Of a stretch of 64,000 nucleotides of DNA, positions 62,901-64,000 are shown piece after piece. The notes beneath the pieces were generated by a model. The model worked only from the letters and a program-made list of their open reading frames with translations. It ran no database searches and was not told the DNA's origin. A program made the position numbers and the translations under genes. Source of the stretch: Trogon surrucura (taxonomy: Eukaryota > Chordata > Aves > Trogoniformes > Trogonidae); the NCBI GenBank assembly GCA_020746105.1, contig CM036617.1, positions 165,052,912 to 165,116,911 of the forward strand. The letters run 5' to 3'. Numbering within the stretch: position 1 is the first letter of the stretch; every line of letters begins with the position of its first letter.

Positions 62901-64000
62901 TGTAGCTTCAAACTTCAGGCAGTTTGTATTGTGGTCGCTGCAGTTACGAAAAGACATGGATCATTGCTCACTGCTGCCCAGGTGTGCAAGAAGCTTTGAC
63001 TATAGCTGCGACATAACTTTGACAAAAAATTTCTTGTGTGTAAGCACCAATGACATAGTTGACCAAATGCTAAGTGTTTTCTGGCTTTGTTGCTTTAGTT
63101 TTCTGCATCTTTCAGTTCCAGGGATTTCTTTTTTTTTTTTTTCCTCCTCCCCCCCATGATGTCACCTTAATAGCTGCTTCTGGTCTCTCAATTTGTATTT
63201 CACAGAATTTGGAGAAAGTATCTCTGGCTTGGGTTAAGGCTTCCCATGCGAGTCTGTGACTTTTTTGGTCCTTTTGTATTCCTTATATGAGCCTAATCTT
63301 TTCACTGAAGAACCTTATTTCCTCAGGCTGACATATTTGGGCTTTAAGACTGTCTTATGCGTGTTCTGATTCATCTTTCCATTGATGAAGGATAAAGGAG
63401 GAAGGCCCCACACCGGTAATTCTCTGCACAGAAGAGGCTCGTTGCCTCAGCATCTGTCTGTGCCCTGTGCATTGTTTTCTGTCATCTAAAAGCCCTGTGT
63501 GCCTGCTATGCTGGGAGATCACTGCAAGCAGAAATTGCATTGCCTGCCCTTAGAAGCTGCAGAGGAAGAGCCACCCCCCCTCCACCCCCATTTCATGTTG
63601 TTGCCTCAAATGCCACGGCTACTGTGCTTCCCTTGGTGCTCTGTGGTGGAGGGAAGAAATCATCTTGCTTTTTGCTTTGTCTGTGCAGCACCTGGCATAT
63701 GGGTCCTGACCAGACCAGGGCATGTAAACACTGCAATTGTGCAAACAATTAGTGGCGCTAATTGTATGCTCTCAGGCAGCAGAGGAGCACTTCAGAGCCT
63801 GCTGGCTGAGCAGAGGAAGGCTTTGCTTTGTAAAGTGTCCAGAAACAGCCTGTCCTGGATACCATCAGCACAGCTTTCTGTGGTGTTGGCAGCTTCCTTT
63901 TTAACCTTATTTGGGCTCCTGGCACTTACCACCTGTGGCCTACAAGGAGCTGTTTCCTGTAGACTGCACATTGTCTTCATTGCCTGCTGTCCCCAAAACT

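Larger units (their letters stand above)
30415..64000 (+). other. CACNA1I: CACNA1I intron 1 (continues beyond the window)
   Basis: No segment resembling the next Cav3.3 exon (WFECVSMLVILLNCVTLG and onwards) was recognised anywhere to the right, so all 33.6 kb are read as the first coding intron. Apart from the repeats listed separately, the sequence is AT-balanced, unstructured and free of credible genes. Long T runs on this strand outnumber A runs (15 to 3 for runs of 10 or more by hand count). Possible regulatory blocks are reported as findings. A small exon on either strand that falls below my recognition cannot be excluded. Confidence 0.75.

Noticed and set aside
1-64000. Endogenous retrovirus, LTR element, DNA transposon or CRISPR array
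   Set aside because: No long terminal repeats, primer-binding sites, retroviral protein motifs, terminal inverted repeats with transposase, or spaced repeat arrays were seen.

Overview
The window reads as nuclear DNA from a bird. The evidence is repeated copies of the CR1 LINE, several ending in the diagnostic ATTCTATGATTCTATG-type tail and including young subfamilies typical of modern birds, together with large intron/intergenic spacing and one recognisable vertebrate ion-channel exon. No bacterial, plasmid or organellar signature is present, and I saw no CRISPR array, rRNA, credible tRNA, endogenous retrovirus or LTR element.

Only one protein-coding segment can be supported: the first coding exon of CACNA1I, the T-type calcium channel Cav3.3 alpha-1 subunit, on the + strand. 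The ATG is at 30134 and the last exonic base at 30414. The exon carries the N-terminal cytoplasmic segment up to the entry of transmembrane segment IS1 and stops inside a proline codon. The base after it begins ATATCCTTT, a perfect 5' splice site of the minor (U12-type, AT-AC) class. A good pyrimidine tract and AG directly upstream of the ATG suggest that an untranslated leader exon lies further 5'.

Layout: 1-30112 is the 5' flank and/or leader intron. It holds a 186-bp CTCTC pentamer array (81-266), an ancient CR1 on the minus strand (about 4341-4800), a younger CR1 on the minus strand (about 5528-5985), a small AT-rich minisatellite (about 11026-11107), a CT/GA-rich leader-like stretch ending in tandem splice donors (about 16000-16745, speculative), an ancient CR1 on the plus strand (about 22605-23140) and a roughly 970-bp 5'-truncated CR1 on the plus strand (about 25752-26719). 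30113-30414 is the CACNA1I exon. 30415-64000 is read as intron 1, since no downstream Cav3.3 exon was recognised. It contains CR1 fragments in both orientations (about 34925, 44531, 56654 and 58679), an antisense L2-like reverse-transcriptase remnant (about 39120-39268), AT-rich blocks that could be conserved regulatory elements, and a clear excess of long T runs over A runs on the coding strand.

All other long reading frames look like chance frames or repeat-derived; the longest (213, 199, 182 and 181 codons) resemble no family I know. The most interesting signal is the minor-class intron that begins in the proline codon just before IS1 and runs at least 33.6 kb within this window.
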